64,000 nt of DNA from Platanthera guangdongensis (lineage: Eukaryota; Streptophyta; Magnoliopsida; Asparagales; Orchidaceae): positions 61,926,757-61,990,756 of the forward strand of contig CM077165.1 of the NCBI GenBank assembly GCA_039583875.1, in the 5' to 3' direction. Position numbers and translations under genes: made by a program. This document shows positions 1-10,900 of this stretch, piece by piece; position 1 is the stretch's first letter; each line of letters starts with the position of its first letter. The notes beneath the pieces are model-generated. The model was not told where the DNA came from. It searched no databases and saw nothing but the letters and a program-made list of their open reading frames with translations.

Positions 1-182
1 AGTTTGGCTCGCCATTCGTCGAGCAGAGTTTGGGTTGCCATTTGTCGAGCAGAGTTTGGCTCGCCATTCGTCGAGCAGAGTTTGTCTCGCGATTCATCGA
101 GCAGAGTTTGGCTCGTCATTCGTCAAGCAGAGTTTGGCTCGCCATTCGTCAAGCAGAGTTTGGCTCGCCATTCGTCGAGCAA
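1..182. repeat. 26-bp tandem array, seven units
   Basis: Seven consecutive 26-bp units, each beginning AGTTTGGCTCGCCATT and ending CGTCGAGCAG, with only a few changes per unit (for example cgtcaagcag, catcgagcag). The array continues off the left edge, so its true size is unknown. Because 26 is not a multiple of three, several frames stay open across it, which explains the overlapping short ORFs. The core CGTCGAGCAGAG is shared with other element families in the window. Confidence 0.95.
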
Positions 183-910
183 AGCTTTTCGGTCGACATT
201 CATCGAACTGGTATTCGGGGATAGGTTCGACGAGTCCAAATTGGCAAGCCCTCCTCCGAGGCTCCCATGGTTGCAGTTGGAAGCCTGGACGCCAGCCCGC
301 TCTCCTATACGTGACTCGGCTGCCGGCCCGCCTCGGCATGGGTATTGTCGGGTCGCGGTGGCCCGGCTCGTGCTCGCCCAAGAAGAGTAGGCGAGCCGCG
401 GGAGCCAGGTCGCACCCGCCTCCCGCGAGGGGGAGTAGTGGCGAGCTGACCTTCATATCCCTGGGGTGGGCCCAGTAGAGGCCCAAAGGTAAAATTACCT
501 GGATGCCCTCCCCATGGGTGCGAATAGCTTGTTGGAACAACGGAGCTATACTGTTGGCAGACCAAGTTGGACTGCACATAGCCGTTCAAAACAGCAGAGG
601 TTGGTTATTTGTAGGCCATTTTCAGAATTCTATAAATAGAACCCAAAGGGCACCTCAGGAGGCACGCTTGGATACTCACTAGCTCCTTAACTCTCGAGTG
701 CTTTTGGAGGTTGCCTTAGCTCGGTCTGTGGCTAAGGAGGGGAAGTACTCTCAGGTCTTCCGGGTGTGTGGTGGGTCCTCCCCGTCGAGCCCTTGGGTCG
801 GTTCTTCCCTTGTCTCTTTTGTTGTTTTGTTTGCAGGAGCGAAGTAGGTGCGCGATCACCCCCTTCCCCGAGGGCGAACTCCACAAGAGACAGAGTTTCT
901 GGTTTCAACA
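183..910 (+). mobile_element. LTR of a Tat-like Ty3/gypsy element, left copy
   Basis: The 3' part (about 527-910) aligns by eye with 5753-6121. Both carry a TATAAATA box, a shared block reading GGTGTGTGGTGGG, a block reading GCGATCACC or GTGATCACC, and an end of the form ...TCAACA. The terminal CA and the TATA direction point to plus orientation. No primer-binding site follows; copia LTR sequence starts directly at 911. The left end of the LTR is not defined and may include the 26-bp array. It could be a solo LTR or a 3' LTR. The Tat assignment rests on the style of the LTR end and the neighbouring extra ORF, so it is tentative. Confidence 0.6.
631..640 (+). promoter_or_regulatory. TATA box of the left Tat-like LTR
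   Basis: TATAAATAGA lies about 280 bp before the LTR end, at the same relative place as TATAAATAC at 5852 in the right copy. This position fits the U3/R border of a plus-strand LTR promoter. Activity is inferred only. Confidence 0.5.
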
Positions 911-1813
911 CTAACGGTAATATTCAGAGAATATTTAAGCATTGATTACTCAGGAGTTATTGCAATAAAATGAGGACAGAGAGAGGGAAATTTCCAAGTC
1001 TGGAACTTCACAGAAATCGTCGAGCAGAGAATAAAATTCGTCGACCTGAGATCCAAGATCTTCGACCTGAGAATAGATAACTGCTTTCTCTGGAACCTTG
1101 CCAATTCTGTGCATCAAGATCATCGAGCTGAGAATCTAAGTTCGTCGACTGGAGTTCAGTGAAATGTTTCTTGGACTTTTAGAATGCTGAAGTAGAGTGT
1201 CCAGAATTTGTCGACCTGAGAACTAGGTTCGTCGACTTGAGAACTAGTTTCGTCGAGTTGAGAACTTCTAACTGCTACTTGATAAAGCTTTCCAGGAATG
1301 TGCTCTAAGTTCGTCGAGCAGAGAAGATGAATTCGTCAACTGGAGTATGATTTTGGACTTAGAATATTTAGATGTTTCTGGAATAAAATGTTGAAGTAGA
1401 ATACCCATAAATCATCGACCTGAGAACCAAATTCGTCGAGCTGATATTTTGACTTCGTCGACTGGGGTTCAGAGAAAGGAATTCTGGACTTGGAATGTTG
1501 AAGTATAGTGTCCAGAGATCGTCGACCTGAGAACCAAGTTTGTCGAGCTCAGCTCAGAGAATTTTCTCTGAGTTCGTCGAGCTGAGCACTACTTTTGTCG
1601 ACCTGAGTTCGACGAACGTCGAACTCATTTTCTGAGTCTTTGAAATTTCCCTAAGTCTTGAGTCTTCTGCAGTCTGTTGATGGCTGGTCCATGCAAGGTT
1701 GATTCTAAGGATATGGCCTAGACTCTAGGACACAAACATGACCCTAGCTATACATGTTGGGTAAAACATCCTAGTTTAGTGAACCGAGCCGAAATCCAAC
1801 TAGGGATCCAACA
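911..1813 (-). mobile_element. SIRE-like copia LTR fragment
   Basis: The reverse complement matches the LTR at 54431-55090. Shared blocks include TTGGATCCCTAGTT, CATGTATAG, GTCCTAGAGT, TTAGAATCAACC and CATGGACCAGCCA, then a long run of TCGACGAA motifs, then CTCTGAATAT. The LTR start (TGTTGGATCC on the minus strand) lies at 1813. The other end is cut off at 911, where the Tat-like LTR begins. About half of a 1.6-kb LTR is present. Confidence 0.85.
1016..1620. repeat. Cluster of about 17 TCGTCGA-type motifs
   Basis: Within the copia LTR fragment the phrase TTCGTCGACCTGAGAAC and variants (TCGTCGAGCTGAG, TCGTCGACTGGAG, ATCATCGAGCTGAG) recur roughly every 20-60 bp. I counted about 17 copies. Spacing is irregular, so this is a dispersed motif cluster and not a true tandem repeat. 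Most variants differ by C-to-T or G-to-A at the CpGs. Confidence 0.9.
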
Positions 1814-1994
1814 GATTCAGTACAAGGTCCATTGCTAAGATCTCCTTGCATCCCTCCACCCGCACCTCCATATCTTTTATCATTTGGAGGGTATAGTCGG
1901 CGCTGCTATTGGAGTTGACCCGCAGCCTCTCGGCGACCCCAGCCTCGCTATATACCTTTAGCCACTTGGGAGGAATACTCAGCTCACTGTCATA

Positions 1995-3741
1995 CTAGGG
2001 GAAGAAGATGTTCGTTTGTCGGATCAGCTCGACCCGGAGTCCCTTGTTGCCCTCCCTCAGCTTCGCATTCTCCTTCTCCAGCTCGGCGGTGCGAGCCTCG
2101 GCTGGGTGGCGCGAACTCGCAGCCCGCTCGTAGCTTTGACATCCTGGGAAGAAGGGCAGGGTAAGATTTGTGTCCATGAAAAATCTTAAGTTAAAAAAGG
2201 AAGGGGATGGCCGCCACTTACCATCCCGCCGACAGCTTTTGCGAGTAGATTTTTAGAGACCTTTAGTCACCCCGCCAGGTCGGCGGCATTGTCCTTGGCG
2301 AGGTTGCGGTCCTGCACGGCCTTCAGCTGCTGGTGGTTGAGGCCGAAGCCATAGCAGACCACCATGTGGTGCAGCTCTAGGTCCCGCATCTGGGCCTGCA
2401 GACCCTCTCGGCTGAGCTGCCGGAGAGTCAGGCCATTGTAGGCCTCGACATCCTCGCGCCCATATAGGCCGAAGTCTAGCACATAGGCGTGCCCGAAGGC
2501 AGGCTGACCCCACCAACCGGGAGGGATGGAGCGATTAGATGGAGATTCGGTGGGTCTGCTCATCCCATTGCACCACCGGCTCGCCGGCCGGGTCTTTTGT
2601 CTTTCCTCCAAAGCCGAAGACGGGGTGGCACTTCGACATGCCCGGCTCGCGGACCATAGTCTTCTCTAGAGCGGGGGGAGCTGAGGGATCGCCGCCTTCC
2701 AAATCGTTTATCGGCAAGCCCTTCAGCAAGCTCGTCGGCGACCCTTCAGGTGTGGTCTCTGGCGAGCTGATGTAGATTTGTTGTTGCTTCCTAGAGACTA
2801 CCAGTGCCTTCATCTTCTTTGGCGGCGGAGGGCGGCGGGGTGAGCTGGACCCTTCGAGGCCAGGTCATTTCAGACTGGAGGAAGGTCTGCCTGACCCCAG
2901 CTCATCTCGAGAGGCTGCCGCAGCTGCCCGCTTGCGCACGAGCCGGTATGGGTTAGGTCCCGAGCCCGCATAAGGTAGGTGCTCGTGAATTGATCGCTTC
3001 CCTGCAAGAAAGGACTTGGGATCAGAAATGACAATCATAGGCGAGCTATAAGTAAAAAGGGAAGAAATATACCTTCATCGGGTAGAACCGGGAGGAGCGA
3101 GTCGAGGCCCCTTTGAAGGTGGGCAACCTCGAAGTCCTTCCCCGTGAAGAACTTGTGTAGCTCGACATCATCACCGGATAGCATTGGAGGCCGGTATACC
3201 TCCTCGCTCTTCTGCTGGGTGGACAGGGGTATGTTGCCTAGGTCGCCCTTAATGAAGACGATCTTGGATAGCCAGTTGTGGTTTTTGTTCGCGATATGGC
3301 GAACCTTGATCTGTGAGCCCGTCTGGTATGCGACCCCATAATTGGTCGCATGGTAAGTGAAGAGTTTGCGGAAGACGGCGAGGTTGAATTCGATCCTCTC
3401 GCAGCGGAGGTGACAGGTGAACACGGCCATCATAGCGATCACGTTAGGGTTGAGCTGTGCGGGCACCGCGCTGAAGTATTTGAAGATCTGGCAGATTTCA
3501 GGCCAGATGGGTAAGCGCAACCCCACCTCGAAGTGCGAGATGAGGAAGGCGAGCTTGTCTCGGTAAAAGGTGTTGATGGACTCACCCTTTGCCGGTCGGT
3601 GTGCCTCATAACCGGGGGGAAGGTACTCTTTTTGAAGGCAACGAGCTCGCGCTCGGTGGTGTTTCCATCAAAAAAACAGTAGTCGGCGAAATGACAGGCG
3701 CACTTGGAACGCCCGTCGACATCAGGTCGTGCTTTGCCCAT
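1995..3741 (-). pseudogene. Decayed extra ORF, 'putative gypsy-type transposon' (Transposase_28-like) protein, with introns
   Basis: Reading starts at about 3741 (MGKARPD...). It continues through a frameshift near 3600 into a stretch typical of the plant 'putative gypsy type transposon' family (PF04195-like): VGLRLPIWPEICQIFKYFS, then PAQLNPN, then a run ending LPVLPDEG. A GT-AG intron fits 3072-3002. The donor is AAG|GTATAT, the acceptor CTTTCTTGCAG|G, and the join keeps the frame (PDEG-KRSIHEH). A second intron fits 2221-2144 (donor ATG|GTAAGT, acceptor TTCTTCCCAG). Further down are a conserved-looking block (YVLDFGLYGREDVEAYNGLT, about 2470) and a coiled-coil-like segment (ELEKENAKLREGNKGLRVEL, about 2050). 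A TGA stop near 2860 and a shift near 2260 show it is dead. Family assignment is from memory of the motif style. Confidence 0.6.
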
Positions 3742-4560
3742 GCTCGCGAAAGGGGTTGTGGTGCGAGAACAGATAGAGGGAGGTGCAGCAAGGAGGGCTC
3801 TGAATGCAATAAAGATGATGGGTTAGGGGGTTGGTGAGGTGCTAATTTATAGAAAATAAAATTTATTGCCAAGCTGACTGGTCAGTCCAGCTCGCCTACC
3901 CCCGCTCTCCATCCACAGCTTGACAGCCCCAGCTCACCATTTTGGCGACTTGACCTATCCTAGTACGAGCAGAGATCTAGTTGGCACATCTTATTATTTC
4001 TAATAGCATACATAATTCTAAAAAAAATGTTTAAGTTATTACAGACACAGACTATCGCAGCCCCTAAAATAAAGAAGTTCTTAGCGAGTAGAAGCAGAGC
4101 GGTCAGCCCATGCGACCTAGGGTGCTGGGGGCGAGGGCCGGTAGGCTCATCTAGAGAGACATTTCCATCTACCCCGGCCTCGCGCCGCCATCCCCGAGAG
4201 TGGCACGGGGTGAGGAACTTGTGGACCCGATTGAGGTCATGGCTAAAGGTCTGCAGGTTCTCATGGATCCTCACCATAACTAGGGTGGAGACATCATCTC
4301 GCCCACCGAGCTGTGCTCCAACTTATCCGCGAGCAACACGAAATCCTGCTTCAGTGCCTGCAATATCTGCTCGCCATATGCATTGTCCGCTCGAAACTAG
4401 CGCAAGGCGGCGTCCTGCTTCTTCAGCACTTCTACCACTCACCGTCTCAGCTTGGCAGTATCTAGCGAGTTGTCCAATATGCTCTCCATCCCGGGGTTAG
4501 GGGGTGGTGAGTGGTGAGCTTGTTCAGAAGATTCCTTGATTTCATATGGAGTGGGGAGAC
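3742..4560. other. Decayed region without a gene
   Basis: Short minus-strand frames are separated by many stops. One contains the phrase HENLQTFSHDLNRVHKFL (about 4200-4260), which looks like old protein-coding sequence continuous with the region around it. An AT-rich patch lies at 3960-4040. I see no intact gene, RNA gene or repeat. Confidence 0.5.
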
Positions 4561-5316
4561 CTAAAAAAAATGATCAACTCCGGTAGAGAAGGGGTGCGAG
4601 CACAACAAAGATGTCTGGGAAACATATTCTAATAAGCGGGGCTTACGGGATGAGCTCGGCAGTCCTTGGAGGGTAGGCGGAGGCGGTAAGGCTATGTTCC
4701 TACAACAACCAAGGGGATGGACCACCTGAGAGACGAGGTTGAAGCTGGGAACCTGGATTTCCCCGACCCTTTGCCCCGCCGGCGCAGGAACAGGTGCTGG
4801 TTGCTGAGAAGGGGTGCGAGCTGCCAACCTCAGCGAGTCCAGCCTTGTGGTCCCAAAGGGAGGTGATTTGCTCTGTAGGCTAACGACTGGGGAAGTCTGA
4901 GTCTGCAAGTCGTTGCATGGGGTATGGACTCGCGGCTTGGAGTTCTCAGTGTCGGTATGGCGGCATTCAGGGTCGGCGGGAATGTCGACGGCCATCTTCC
5001 CCTTGGGGTCATCAGCCGGTTTGGAGGAGTAAATCCTGGTAGTCAGTGTGGACTCTAGGTCGCGGTAGATGGACTCGGCATTTTTGGGGATGGACTTCGT
5101 CTTTTTGGCAAGATTGGACTTGGACTGCTCTCGCAGTGCTACATTGGGAGACATGTTGTCTAGCGCATCAGCGCGAGCGGCGTTGAGCTCGTGGGCATGG
5201 ATAAGACTCTCTTGGTGCTCTTTGGAAAGAGGTATCTCGACAAAACTCAAGTCAAAGGCATGACGAAGGCCATGTAGGTATGCGGGCATATATTTATAGC
5301 CGCTGGTGGAGCCCAC
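4561..5316 (-). pseudogene. 251-residue minus-strand ORF of unknown family
   Basis: This is an open frame of 251 codons starting MGSTSGYKYMPAYLHGL. It is charged and helix-prone at the N-terminal third (KEHQESLIHAHELNAARADAL). The middle is rich in S, T, P and Q, and there is a proline run (ALPPPPTLQGLP) near the end. I see no catalytic motif, zinc finger or membrane segment. It lies upstream of, and on the same strand as, the Transposase_28-like relic, so it may be the first exon region of the same extra ORF or a separate one. Its length in otherwise decayed DNA is mildly unexpected. Coding status is unproven. Confidence 0.35.
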
Positions 5317-5379
5317 GCCATTTCACGGGGTTGGATGTTTCTTTTCGAGCTTGGGCCAACCTCGCAGAGAGCGGGGATT

Positions 5380-6121
5380 GTGTAAAATCCAATATCCGGC
5401 GAGTAGCGGGTGACATGAACTAGATCGACCAAAGTTTAGCAGTCTGGCTCGCCCAAATGGGGCAAACCATTTGAGGTGCGAGTGGAGCAGGTCGGCTCGC
5501 ACTCACCCCAGGGGCTCGGCGAGCAGTGGGAGAGTGGAGTAGTCCAACTCGCACTCGCCCCAGGAGGCTCGACAGGCAGCAGGCGAGTGGGGCAGGTCGG
5601 GCCCGCACTTGCATAGGGTTGTATAGAGGCGCCAAGTGCTAGCTCCATCGAGCACTCGCCACCCCGGTGAGTAGAGGTTCTAGAGGGCCACTCTCACAGC
5701 GCCTTGTGATGTGTTTTCACCATTTTACCCCCGCTGGTCTGTCTAGAGCCTGTTAAAACAGCGGAGTTATGAAGTTGGCAGACCCAGTTGGGCTGCACGT
5801 AGCTATTCAGAACAGTGGAGGTTGGCTATTTGCAGGCCGTTTTCAGAAATCTATAAATACACCCAAGGGGGTACCTCAGATGGCATGCTCACTTATGTCA
5901 CGGTCTTCTTGCGCTTTCTGAGTTATCCTTAGCTCAGCACTTAGCTATGGAGGGGAAGCGCTCTAAGATTTTTCGGGTGTGTGGTGGGACCTCCACGCCG
6001 AGCCCTTGGGTCTGTCCCCTGTTCGTTTTCTGTATTTGTTTAGCTCGCGGGAGAAAAGTAAGTGTGTGATCACCCCTTCCGCAAGGGTGAACTCAAAAGA
6101 GTCCGAGTTTTCAGTCTCAAC
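5380..6121 (+). mobile_element. LTR of a Tat-like Ty3/gypsy element, right copy
   Basis: The segment 5753-6121 aligns with 527-910, including a TATA box at 5852 and an end reading ...AGTCTCAACA. The 5' border is uncertain; TGTGTAAAATCC at 5379 after a purine tract is my best guess. The first part is rich in short GCTCGCACTCACCCC-like imperfect repeats (5450-5610). No primer-binding site follows at 6122, as expected for a 3' or solo LTR. It differs much from the left copy, so the two need not come from one insertion. Confidence 0.6.
5852..5860 (+). promoter_or_regulatory. TATA box of the right Tat-like LTR
   Basis: TATAAATAC lies 270 bp before the LTR end and matches the position of the box at 631 in the left copy. 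It supports plus orientation of this LTR. Confidence 0.5.
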
Positions 6122-6609
6122 AAGAATCCCTCAAAGGATTCAGATTTTTCTTTGAGATTCTCTAATAAAAAAAACTCTATGGTTGAGCTTCCTTATCAAT
6201 AGCGTTATAGTGACATTATCATCAACTCACATGGTTCTAAGTGCTTTCTTATCCAAATACTTAATGGTTCATGGATACTTTATCAATAGTCCTAGTTATA
6301 AGAGTCTCCATATCCAAATACTTAACACTAGTAATAGTGAAATCCTATTGTGGAAAGAGTGGATATACATGTATTTGGAGAACCACTATAATTATTTATG
6401 TCTTCTATGATTGATTGCCTCTTCTCTATGTTTTTCCTTTTCCTCGCCATTTTTACTTTTGAATTGCTATGATTGTGTTATAACTATGGGATTCGATGAA
6501 ATTGAAAAATATTAATAACATGAATGTGAATCCCTTCAGATTTTAGTTACTCTATTCACCCCACCCACCACTCTAGTGCTCTTCTAAAGAGATTATCATC
6601 TCTTTTAAT

Positions 6610-6621
6610 TGGTATTAGAGG
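6610..6621 (+). promoter_or_regulatory. Primer-binding site of the copia relic
   Basis: TGGTATTAGAGG corresponds to the initiator-Met tRNA primer site TGGTATCAGAGC, with two changes. It directly follows the LTR end, as in the copy at 56047. Confidence 0.75.
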
Positions 6622-6774
6622 GAGGTTGATCAAAAAAAAAGCCTAAAACCCTGATCAACAAGATCCCCTAAGAATTTAATACATTTAGAAAAGTTTATAT
6701 ATTAAACATGAAGATATCACATGCCATAGAATATGCAGCCTCAATACCACTACTTGTAATCTAAGTAATCTTTA

Positions 6775-7300
6775 TTTTTAAAAATCCAGGATTAGATTAT
6801 ATGTAAACTCTGAATATGAAGACATATTTGAATCTATGTTAACAGGTTTTGTAACCCATACAAGGTCAAATGTATATGGACAAACTATAAATGTTGCAAA
6901 AGCTGAATGGTCAGAAGTGGACAAAAACTTGAAAGCATGTGATATTGAGGCTATGAAGATTCTAATATTAGTAATGTCTAAAAACAATTTTTAGATAGTC
7001 GCTGAATGCTTTTTGGCAAAAGAAAACTAGAATATCCTCACTAGATTTGAAGAAAGCTCTTCTAATTAAAAGAGAAATGAAAGATCACCACAAATTTCTC
7101 ATAAGAACACTGAGGACATAGGAGATAAGGCCAAAAAGGACAAAGATTTCATTACTAAAATCTAGAGTCAATGAGAAGAAAGCCCCTCCATCTCAAATGA
7201 TGGGGAGATTGTGTAATTAGAGGTCAATATGACTCTAAATGTCTCAAACCTTGAAGTTAATCATGAAGAAGAGGTATAATACTTCTACTGATTACATTTT
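6775..7300 (+). pseudogene. SIRE-like copia gag remnant
   Basis: With frame changes, the translation reads ARIRLYVNSEYEDIFESML (about 6787-6842), then AEWSEVDKN and AMKILILVMS (about 6900-6985). These match in order the gag at 56224-56430 (RLYMNSIDEEIYNSIL, PEWTNAQKK, AMNILAQTIS). A weak remnant of a zinc knuckle (C...RGQYDSKC) lies at about 7210-7245. Several stops and shifts make it non-functional. Confidence 0.65.
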
Positions 7301-7430
7301 ATACGAATCTAGGAAAAACTTCTGAATTTATCCAAACTAGAGATAAAATGCAAGGTTGCTGGAAGTACATGTTAGAGCTTATCCATGACTGTCCATAATG
7401 AGCTTAAGGGGAGCTTTTAGGACTTACCCC

Positions 7431-7560
7431 CAACATATAAAAACACCCACAGGCCCCTCCGGAACCTCACACCAGTCCCAAACGACATTTCTAAGTACAG
7501 AAAACGAGGAGGAGCCACGGATAGAAGTGTTGCCAACTCAGTCGTCTGAGCCACGGATAC
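7431..7560. other. Left flank of the young chromovirus
   Basis: This short stretch, rejoined with 13369 onward, is the pre-insertion target. I see no gene in it. The last five bases, gatac (7556-7560), are the left target-site duplication. Confidence 0.7.
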
Positions 7561-7956
7561 TGTTATGATCCTGACAGCACACCTCATCATATAATCCAAC
7601 GGCAGCAAGCTCAACACATGGAGTTATCAGAAGAGCCATTCTGTTTATCCAAGGACCCTTATGTTGACACTTGGCAGCTTGAGGTCTTTCTCATTTAGAA
7701 ATTAAGCATAATGTATATATATGTAACAGTCAAAAGCTTCGGGGGAATGATATATATATTCCTGTTATTGTAATAGATTTTTAGGCTGTTAATAATAAGA
7801 ATTGCAGTTCTCCTTCTTTTTTCTCTCTCTCTCTCTCTTCTCCCTTTCTCTCTCTATCTCACTTCTTTCTCTCTTAACCCATCACCTTCCTCACCTACGC
7901 CATTGTTCTCTTAGTTTTTCCGGCCGCCGCCCGGCGCCGGCGTGCAGTTCCTTACA
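7561..7956 (+). repeat. 5' LTR of element A
   Basis: 396 bp, TGTTATGATC...TTCCTTACA. It has an AT-rich ATGTATATATATG stretch (about 7710) that could serve as a TATA region, and a CT-rich leader (7820-7875) typical of plant 5' untranslated regions. The end is a GC-rich CCGGCCGCCGCCCGGCGCC block. Confidence 0.97.
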
Positions 7957-7957
7957 T

Positions 7958-7974
7958 TTTGGTGCTCTCGTCCC
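7958..7974 (+). promoter_or_regulatory. Probable primer-binding site of element A
   Basis: TTTGGTGCTCTCGTCC directly follows the LTR end (7956) and contains TGG, the complement of a tRNA CCA end. It is not the usual Met-tRNA site (TGGTATCAGAGC) of the other elements here. I cannot name the tRNA with confidence. Confidence 0.65.
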
Positions 7975-7988
7975 GATCTCATCTCCCG

Positions 7989-10900
7989 ATGGCAGAACAT
8001 ACACGTTCTAAAGATAGCCAGAATTACTATCAAGAATTGCAGACAGCGGCCCAACTCGACCGGGAGGCCACCACACGGAGCATTACAGATCTTCGTGACG
8101 ATTTTTATGCAAAAGAAGCCCTCCTCATTCAACAAATTGTCGATACTCGCAACGAATCAACAGACAAAATCGACACCTTGCGAACCGACATGATGGCCCA
8201 GTTCAAGAACGTCCATCTCACTCTGGATCACTTATGCTCGCGGCCAGCCTACCCCGAAACCGGCCAATCCTCGACACAAAATGGCGTTCTTGGCCCAGCA
8301 CCGCATACAGCACCCACCCAGGTAGTTTCGTTCCCTGCCTCTCAAGATTATAAATTTCAATGTTCGCGCTTTAACGAGGGCGATCCTACCGACTGGCTAT
8401 ATAATTTGCACTTATATTTTCAATTTCATAACACCAGCCCTCGCGATTACCTCCTTATCGCTGCGTGCCATCTTGATCGGCCAGCATCTCGGTGGTATCA
8501 GGCTACCATGCGCGACCAACCCACGATTACATTCCAAGCCTTTGTTGAGGCCCTCACTAAACGCTTTGGTCCATCCACTTATGACGACCCCGCTGAAAAG
8601 ATAGTAAAATTAACCCAAACAACCACCGTTCTGGATTATAAAACGCAATTTGAAGAATTTTTGACACGTATTCCAGGACTCAGTAGTTCGTTTATTACCA
8701 GCATTTTTATTTCCGGCCTTAAAACGAGTATTCGCGGTATCGTTAAAATGCAACGTCCAACCGACCTTCACACCGCTTTCGCGTTAGCCCGGATGGTTGA
8801 GGATCAAGAACTTGAAAATGCTACAACACTGCCATCACCCCATTGGCTAGACTATCATCGGCCTGTTCATGTAAATGACCCAGTTGTCCCGCGACAACTT
8901 CCGCTTCCACGTTTACAATGGCATCCAACACCCCCACTTTCCACAACTATACAACCTAAACAGCCAAACATTCAGAACTATCCGATTCGCCGCCTATCCG
9001 CAGCGGAACGACAACGCCGCCGCGATTTAGGCTTATGTTATAATTGCAACGACAAATATAGTTTTGGACACAAATGTAAGGGTTCAGGAACCTTACTTTA
9101 TTTCCAGGGATCTGACGAACCAGACGAATGTGAGGACGTCGTGGAAGACCCAAACCCAGAAACTTTGGATAATAACGGAGCCGTTTGTTTTTACGCACTC
9201 ACGGGCGAACCTCCTGGTCATTGCATTAGGTTAACCTCTTATATCCTTCACCAACCCGTAGAGACACTGATCGACAGTGGGAGTTCCCATGATTTTATTT
9301 CCACCCGAATGGCCAAACACCTCCAACTCACAATATTAGCAATTCCCCCTTTCCAGGTTTTTATGGGTAACGGAATGTCAGTTACTTGCCAAGGCAAGTG
9401 CAATGATATCAACTTGCTCATTCAAACAAATACATATAATTTAGCCTTATATGTTCTTCCTCTTCATGGCGCAGACCTCGTATTAGGAGTACGATGGCTA
9501 CGGTCCTTGGGACCGGTAACCACCGACTACTCAACTCTTACGATTTCTTATACTACCAGCGATGGTCCAGTAAAGTTACAAGGGCAACAGATTGCCCCGG
9601 AAAAATCAGTTTCATCATCGCAAGTATCCCGCCTCATGTCACTTCAGGCCTCGGCACTATGTGTCCTGACATCAGAGCTTCCGTCACCCACTCAACATAG
9701 AAATGAGGAATTCCAATTAAACAGCAACTTACCTCTTCGCTTTCAAAACCTTTTACTTTCTTTTCAAAACCTTTTTAGTACACCAGATACCCTTCCACCA
9801 AAAAGGGCAATAGACCACGCCCTTCCTCTCTTGCCAAACATAAAACCAGTAAATGTCCGACCATATAGGTATCCGCATTTCCAAAAAAATGAAATAGAAC
9901 GCCTAATCCTGGAAATGCTACAGGCTGGACATATTCGCCCTAGCACGTCCAGTTTTAGCTCGCCGATAATTTTAGTGAAGAAAAAAGACGGCACTTGGAG
10001 ATTTTGTATTGATTACCGGATATTAAATAATATAACCATTAAGGACCGTTTTCTCATTCCCACAATCGATGAGTTATTAGACGAACTCTATCATGCCCGG
10101 TATTTTACTAAGCTGGACTTACGTTCGGGCTACCACCAAATACGAATGAAGGAAGCGGATATCCACAAAACAGCCTTCAGAACTCATCACGGGCATTACG
10201 AATTTACCGTTATGCCCTTTGGATTAACGAATGCCCCATCCACCTTCCAATCATTAATGAACACGATTTTTCAACCTTACTTGCGAAAGTTTATTGTAGT
10301 ATTTTTTGATGATATTCTGATTTTCAGCACCACAGAAGAAGACCATTTCTTTCATTTAGCCACAGTTTTTCAAATCTTGGACATTAATACACTTCACGTA
10401 AAACATTCAAAGTGTTTTTTCCTTACGACTGAAATTGAATTTTTAGGCCACACTGTAGCCAAAGGAACGGTTTACCCAACCAATACCAATATAGAGGCAA
10501 TCCGCCACTATTCCACGCCAGCTAACCAAAAAGAGGTTCGTGCCTTCTTGGGATTGGCTGGATTTTACCGAAAATTTATCCCGGGATTTTCCATTATTGC
10601 AGCACCAATATCCGATTTATTAAAGTCAATCACTTTTTCTTGGACCGATGATACTCAAAAAGCTTTTGACACACTAAAGGAATTGTTAATTTCAAAGCCA
10701 ATTCTCCATCTACCTAATTTTGCCGAACCCTTCCAAATCGAAACAGATGCCTCCGGCACCGGTATAGGGGCCGTGTTGCTACAGGCGAAACGACCTATAG
10801 CATATTTTAGCAAGAAGTTGACTCCACTTATGCAACGAAAGAGTACTTACATACGCGAAATGTATGCCGTCACTGCGGCAGTTGCAAAATGGAGGCAATA

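Larger units (their letters stand above)
1814..5379 (+). mobile_element. Internal (3') region of a Tat-like element carrying an antisense extra ORF
   Basis: This GC-richer block lies between the copia fragment and the right Tat-like LTR. It holds no gag-pol on the plus strand. Instead the minus strand holds decayed reading frames (1995-3741 and 4561-5316). A purine-rich stretch (CAGAGAGCGGGGA, about 5365-5377) just before TGTGTAAAATCC at 5379 is a candidate polypurine tract for a plus-strand element. Extra ORFs, sense or antisense, are known from the Tat lineage of plant Ty3/gypsy elements, and this arrangement fits. The alternative is a minus-oriented element whose LTR TATA boxes are coincidental. 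Confidence 0.5.
6122..7430 (+). mobile_element. Old SIRE-like copia relic: LTR end, PBS and gag remnant
   Basis: 6122-6608 resembles the 3' half of the copia LTR at 55600-56044. Shared landmarks are GTGGATAT(G)TA, GGGGAACCACTATAA-like text (ggagaaccactataatt) and TTACTCTATTCACCCC. A primer-binding site follows, then a badly decayed gag. No protease, reverse transcriptase or integrase sequence follows. The relic is much more diverged than the copies at 54431 and 62869. Confidence 0.75.

Noticed and set aside
4..579. Several overlapping 90-160-codon open frames on both strands
   Set aside because: They are produced by the 26-bp tandem array and GC-rich LTR sequence; peptides are just 26-residue periodic repeats without a plausible start.
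1..6121. A minus-strand autonomous element bounded by the two Tat-like LTRs
   Set aside because: TATA boxes and LTR end style are plus-oriented, there is no minus-strand primer site near 5380, and no pol sequence lies between. I kept the antisense extra-ORF reading but with moderate confidence.
7417..7617. 66-codon minus frame across the left edge of element A
   Set aside because: It spans the insertion point of a young element, so it cannot be an older gene, and has no recognisable motif.
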